A DNA stretch of 9,813 bases from Treponema sp. (GTDB taxonomy: Bacteria; Spirochaetota; Spirochaetia; Treponematales; Breznakiellaceae), in contig JAISYA010000216.1 in NCBI GenBank assembly GCA_031270205.1, forward strand, positions 1 to 9,813, written 5' to 3'. Of this stretch, positions 6,955 through 9,813 are shown in pieces. The translations under genes and the position numbers were made by a program. The notes beneath the pieces were generated by a model that was given only the letters and a program-made list of their open reading frames with translations, was not told where the DNA came from and did no database searches. How positions within the stretch are numbered: the stretch's first letter is position 1; every line of letters starts with the position of its first letter.

Positions 6955-7062
6955 CTGGAAAATTGATACATGGCATAGGCCGCGCCTTCAATGATCTCAT
7001 ACCGCTCCCCTTCCGCAAGCTCCCATTGACGGTAAAATGAAACAATTTTATGAATCGCGAGC
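6951..7062 (-). pseudogene. Remnant of a Uma2-family (DUF820) nuclease-like gene
   Basis: Between the helicase stop and dtxR, one minus-strand frame reads SFYRQW, then EGERYEIIEGAAYAM (7010-6969... in codons 7037-6969 overall), then YQFSS and a stop at 6951-6953. This closely matches the N-terminal Uma2 signature recalled as YRSWPEGERWEIIDGVAYAMSP. After AYAM the match stops abruptly; the remaining 150 or so residues of a Uma2 protein, including its catalytic core, are absent. No ATG, GTG or TTG start lies in frame between the helicase stop and the match. It is therefore a decayed fragment of a PD-(D/E)XK-like family member, left by deletion, and not an active gene. Confidence 0.6.
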
Positions 7063-9189
7063 TCAATGAAACTGTGCCCTGATGCGGGCGAAAAAATCCT
7101 CGGCCAGCGCTTCATCATCCACCGTTGTTTCCGGCTCGTGGTACTCAATGAGGTGTTCGGGGATTTCGCCGAGAAAGGGCGAGGGGGCGCAGTCCGCGGT
7201 GTTCTGGAGCCGGCGGCGTTTTTGACAACTGGTGATGTAGAGTTTTTCCCTGGCCCTGGTGATGGCCACGTAAAAAAGCCGCCGCTCTTCCTCAAGGCTG
7301 CCGCCTTCCTCACCGTTTTCGGCATCGCCGATACTCCGCTCATGGGGGATAAGGCCCTGTTCCGCCCCGGCGATAAAAACCGCCGGAAACTCAAGGCCTT
7401 TGGAGGCATGGATCGTCATAAGGTTTACCTTGTCCCCGCCGTCTTCTTCGCCGTCGTCCCTGGTGATAAGGCTGATCCGGTTGAGCCAGGGATAAAGGCC
7501 CGAATCGAAGTTGTCCGGGTCCCGCTCCCAGTTTTCGATCATCTTGATAAAATATTCGATGTTGCCGAATTTCCAGCGGGCTATTTTTTCTTCCGTGCCG
7601 TGTTCCACCACCAGATAGGACCAGTAGTCGATACGGTCAACAAGGGAGCGCACTTTTTGGGAAAGCGCCCAGGGGCGGCCCGGCTGGGATTTCCGTTCAA
7701 GCATTTCCGTACGCTGCGTTTCGATGAGGGCCATAAACTCTTCCAGTTCAGTCAGCGCTTTTGTGTCCTGAAAAAGCCCCTGCTGGCCGCCGGAGCGGGC
7801 CTGGTTCAAACGGGAAACGGCGTCCCAGATACCGCTGTGGTTTTTCCGGGCCAGATCGCTTAACGCGGCAATCGTGGTTTTCCCGATACCCCGGCGGGGG
7901 GTGTTGATTATCCGCAGGAGGCTTACGTCGTCGTCGGGGTTAGCGATCAGTTTAAGGTAGGAGATGATGTCTTTGATCTCCTTGCGCTGGAAAAAACTCG
8001 TCCCTCCGGATACCCGGTAGGGGATGTTTTCGGAGAGAAAGGATTCCTCAATGTTCCTCGCCAGCGAGTTGGTTCTGGTTAACACGCCGAAGTCGCGGTA
8101 CTTGAAACTTTCCATTATCATCAGATGGCGGATTTGGGAGGCGATAAAATCGGCCTCGGCGCTTTCGTTTTCAGGATAGAACAGCTCGATGGGTTTTCCG
8201 CCCTCCGTGCCCGACCAGAGGGTTTTTTCCTTGCGGCTGGTATTATGCGAAATTACGCCGTTGGCCGCTTCAAGAATCGTCGATGTGGAACGGTAGTTCT
8301 GTTCCAGTTTGATTTCTTTTACGCCGGAAAAATCTTTTTCAAACATGAGGAGATTTTCGTAATTGGCCCCCCGCCACGAGTAGATAGATTGATCATCATC
8401 CCCTACCACGCACACGTTGGCTGTCCGCCCCTGCTCCCGCCCTGCCGCCGCGTCCCCGGCGCCGGCGAGGAGCCGCAGCAGCTTGTACTGGATAAGGCTC
8501 GTATCCTGAAACTCGTCCACCATGATGTAGCGGTAACGGTGATGGTATTTTCCCAGAATCTCCGGATTGGTTTCAAACAATTCCAGCGGAATCGTAAGCA
8601 GATCGTCAAAATCAACGGCGTTGTATACCTTGAGGCCGTGCTGGTATTCTTCGTACACCGGCTTCAAGTCGGCGCTTACGACAGGCTTTGCCGCAGCCTT
8701 TCCGCTTTTCCCGCCGCTCCCGTTCCAGGCGGCAAGGCCGGTTTTAATATTGGAAAAAAGCCGGCCCAGGGCGTAGAGGTCAACCTTGGCGGAAGCCATG
8801 TGACACTCCCTGAGACTTTCCTTAATAAGGGAAATCCGGTCGGTTTCGTCATAGACCGAAAAATTTTTGCGGTAGCCCAGAAGTTCCGCCTCGTCCCTGA
8901 TGATTTGCAGGCCGAAGGCATGAAAGGTACTCACCGTGAGGCTTTGCAGTTTTCTTCCGGTAAGTTTTTTGACACGGGTTTCCATCTCCCGAGCCGCCTT
9001 GTTCGTAAAGGTGAGGGCGAGAATCGCGTGCTGGGGGATTCCCTTTTCCAGCATGCGGGCGATGCGGCAGGTGATAACCCGCGTTTTGCCTGAACCCGCT
9101 CCGGCTATGATCAATAGCGGCCCCTCGATAGTGTTCACCGCCTCAAGCTGCGGCCCGTTGAGTTCCGATGTAATGTTGCGTTTTGACAA
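7063..9189 (-). CDS. rep: SF1A DNA helicase, Rep/UvrD/PcrA type
   Basis: This is a 3'-5' ATP-dependent DNA helicase that acts in replication restart and in clearing blocked forks. The 708-residue protein carries Q-motif Gln14, Walker A AGAGSGKT (29-36), motif Ia TFTNKAAREM (60-69), Walker B DEFQDT (225-230), motif III GDDDQSIYSWRGA (263-275), motif IV LEQNYRS (295-301), motif V LMTIHASKGLEFP (590-602) and motif VI ERRLFYVAITRAR (635-647). VSTFHAFGLQIIRDE and SGGTSFFQRKEIKD resemble Escherichia coli Rep more than UvrD, so Rep-like is preferred; PcrA or UvrD naming is possible. Two Gly/Ala/Lys-rich insertions, about 156-170 and 243-257, account for part of the extra length. The TTG start at 9189 has GGGAG 5 bases upstream (9199-9195). 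It lies 33 bp after rdgB, probably one operon. Confidence 0.93.
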   Translation of the reverse strand: MSKRNITSELNGPQLEAVNTIEGPLLIIAGAGSGKTRVITCRIARMLEKGIPQHAILALTFTNKAAREMETRVKKLTGRKLQSLTVSTFHAFGLQIIRDEAELLGYRKNFSVYDETDRISLIKESLRECHMASAKVDLYALGRLFSNIKTGLAAWNGSGGKSGKAAAKPVVSADLKPVYEEYQHGLKVYNAVDFDDLLTIPLELFETNPEILGKYHHRYRYIMVDEFQDTSLIQYKLLRLLAGAGDAAAGREQGRTANVCVVGDDDQSIYSWRGANYENLLMFEKDFSGVKEIKLEQNYRSTSTILEAANGVISHNTSRKEKTLWSGTEGGKPIELFYPENESAEADFIASQIRHLMIMESFKYRDFGVLTRTNSLARNIEESFLSENIPYRVSGGTSFFQRKEIKDIISYLKLIANPDDDVSLLRIINTPRRGIGKTTIAALSDLARKNHSGIWDAVSRLNQARSGGQQGLFQDTKALTELEEFMALIETQRTEMLERKSQPGRPWALSQKVRSLVDRIDYWSYLVVEHGTEEKIARWKFGNIEYFIKMIENWERDPDNFDSGLYPWLNRISLITRDDGEEDGGDKVNLMTIHASKGLEFPAVFIAGAEQGLIPHERSIGDAENGEEGGSLEEERRLFYVAITRAREKLYITSCQKRRRLQNTADCAPSPFLGEIPEHLIEYHEPETTVDDEALAEDFFARIRAQFH

Positions 9190-9222
9190 GATTGCTCCCG
9201 GCGGTTTGCTTCTCCCTTCGCG

Positions 9223-9813
9223 TTATAATTCTGTCCCGCGCAGCATACGCGCGATAATTTTTCCCGCCTTGCCCCGGTGGCTGACGCGGTTTTTCTCTTC
9301 CCCAGAAAGTTCCGCCGCGGTGCGGCCCAGCGCGGGAATAAAAAAAATCGGGTCATAGCCGAAACCGCCCGTTCCCGCGGCATGAGCGGGGCTTTTGACG
9401 ATTTCCCCCTCAAGGGTTTCCTGCGCCAGATAAAAACGCTCCGGGCTGAACAGCAAGACCATGGCGCACACAAAGCGCCCGCTCCGCCGGGGATTGCCGT
9501 CCAGTTCCGCAAGCAGCCGGGCGTTACGCTCCGCCGCCTCAAGTTTTTTCCCGCCCGCGATATTGCCGTAGCGGGCCGAAAAGATCCCCGGCCTGCCGTC
9601 AAGCGTGTCCACGCAGAGGCCCGAGTCGTCGGCGATTATCGGGTCTCCGGGGCGGTATGGCGCGGGGCGGCGCTCCGCCAGGAGCCGGTACAGTTCCCGC
9701 GCCTTGAGCAGGGCGTTTTCAAAAAAAGCGCCGCCGGTTTCATCGGGATCAAACGCCAGGCCCGCGTCATCGGGCGTTTTGATTGTACAGCCTTCCGCCG
9801 CGCCGTTTTCAGC
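9223..9813 (-). CDS. rdgB: dITP/XTP pyrophosphatase RdgB/HAM1 (5' end outside window)
   Basis: RdgB hydrolyses dITP, dXTP and ITP to the monophosphate and pyrophosphate, keeping deaminated purines out of DNA. The 196 codons in the window are open to the window edge. Partial-protein motifs are FFENALLKA (30-38), the catalytic and Mg-binding ADDSGLCVD (61-69), GRPGIFSARY (73-82), GTGGFGYDPIFF (147-158) and the substrate-contacting SHRGKA (178-183). The missing part is the N-terminal strand with the T/SxNxxK nucleotide motif, about 25-35 residues. The stretch between FFENALLKA and ADDSG is about ten residues longer than in E. coli RdgB. The downstream helicase starts 33 bp after its TAA; both act in genome maintenance, which fits a shared transcript. 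Confidence 0.96.
   Translation of the reverse strand, partial: AENGAAEGCTIKTPDDAGLAFDPDETGGAFFENALLKARELYRLLAERRPAPYRPGDPIIADDSGLCVDTLDGRPGIFSARYGNIAGGKKLEAAERNARLLAELDGNPRRSGRFVCAMVLLFSPERFYLAQETLEGEIVKSPAHAAGTGGFGYDPIFFIPALGRTAAELSGEEKNRVSHRGKAGKIIARMLRGTEL

Noticed and set aside
7063..7409. Upstream part of the open frame that contains the Uma2-like fragment
   Set aside because: This part overlaps the helicase C-terminal motifs in a different frame and has no Uma2 similarity; only 6951-7062 is informative.
7066..7863. Plus-strand open frames opposite the helicase (also 8125-9093)
   Set aside because: Composition mirrors the helicase codons and the translations show no family motifs.

Overview
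The window is an ordinary stretch of a bacterial chromosome, roughly 55-60% G+C by eye, filled with housekeeping genes. The proteins look spirochaetal and most likely treponemal. The clues are a TroR/MntR-like metal regulator, an LspA with NKAIAFS in place of the usual NxGxAF motif, and a small membrane protein coupled to lspA. The taxonomic guess is inference from remembered family features, not a search result. I see no phage, insertion sequence, CRISPR array, tRNA or rRNA.

Layout. Plus strand, 1-3630: the 3' end of grpE, then dnaK and dnaJ, the Hsp70 chaperone module. The two gaps in this module hold strong inverted repeats. Minus strand, 5244-3633: a Nif3/DUF34 metalloprotein, then lspA (lipoprotein signal peptidase), then a 91-residue two-helix membrane protein whose start overlaps lspA by 17 bp. 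This cluster meets dnaJ tail to tail with only 2 bp between the stop codons. Plus strand, 5302-5572: rpmB (ribosomal protein L28) alone behind a good sigma70-type promoter, divergent from the Nif3 gene. Minus strand, 9813-5708: rdgB (5' end outside the window), a Rep/UvrD-type helicase, a decayed Uma2-family fragment, a short DtxR/MntR-family regulator with its own promoter, and an RNA m5C methyltransferase ending in a hairpin terminator.

No new multi-gene system is visible. What deserves a second look lies between and at the edges of genes. (1) Two folded intergenic elements of about 70-95 bp, each with an outer stem enclosing two hairpins; one supplies the last codons and the terminator of the methyltransferase gene. 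(2) Two mutually exclusive GC-rich hairpins between dnaK and dnaJ. (3) A consensus-like promoter that would start dtxR transcription at its ATG, suggesting a leaderless mRNA, with its -35 box on the edge of the Uma2 remnant. (4) A hybrid set of predicted metal ligands in that regulator. (5) A 40-bp AT-rich inverted repeat behind rpmB.
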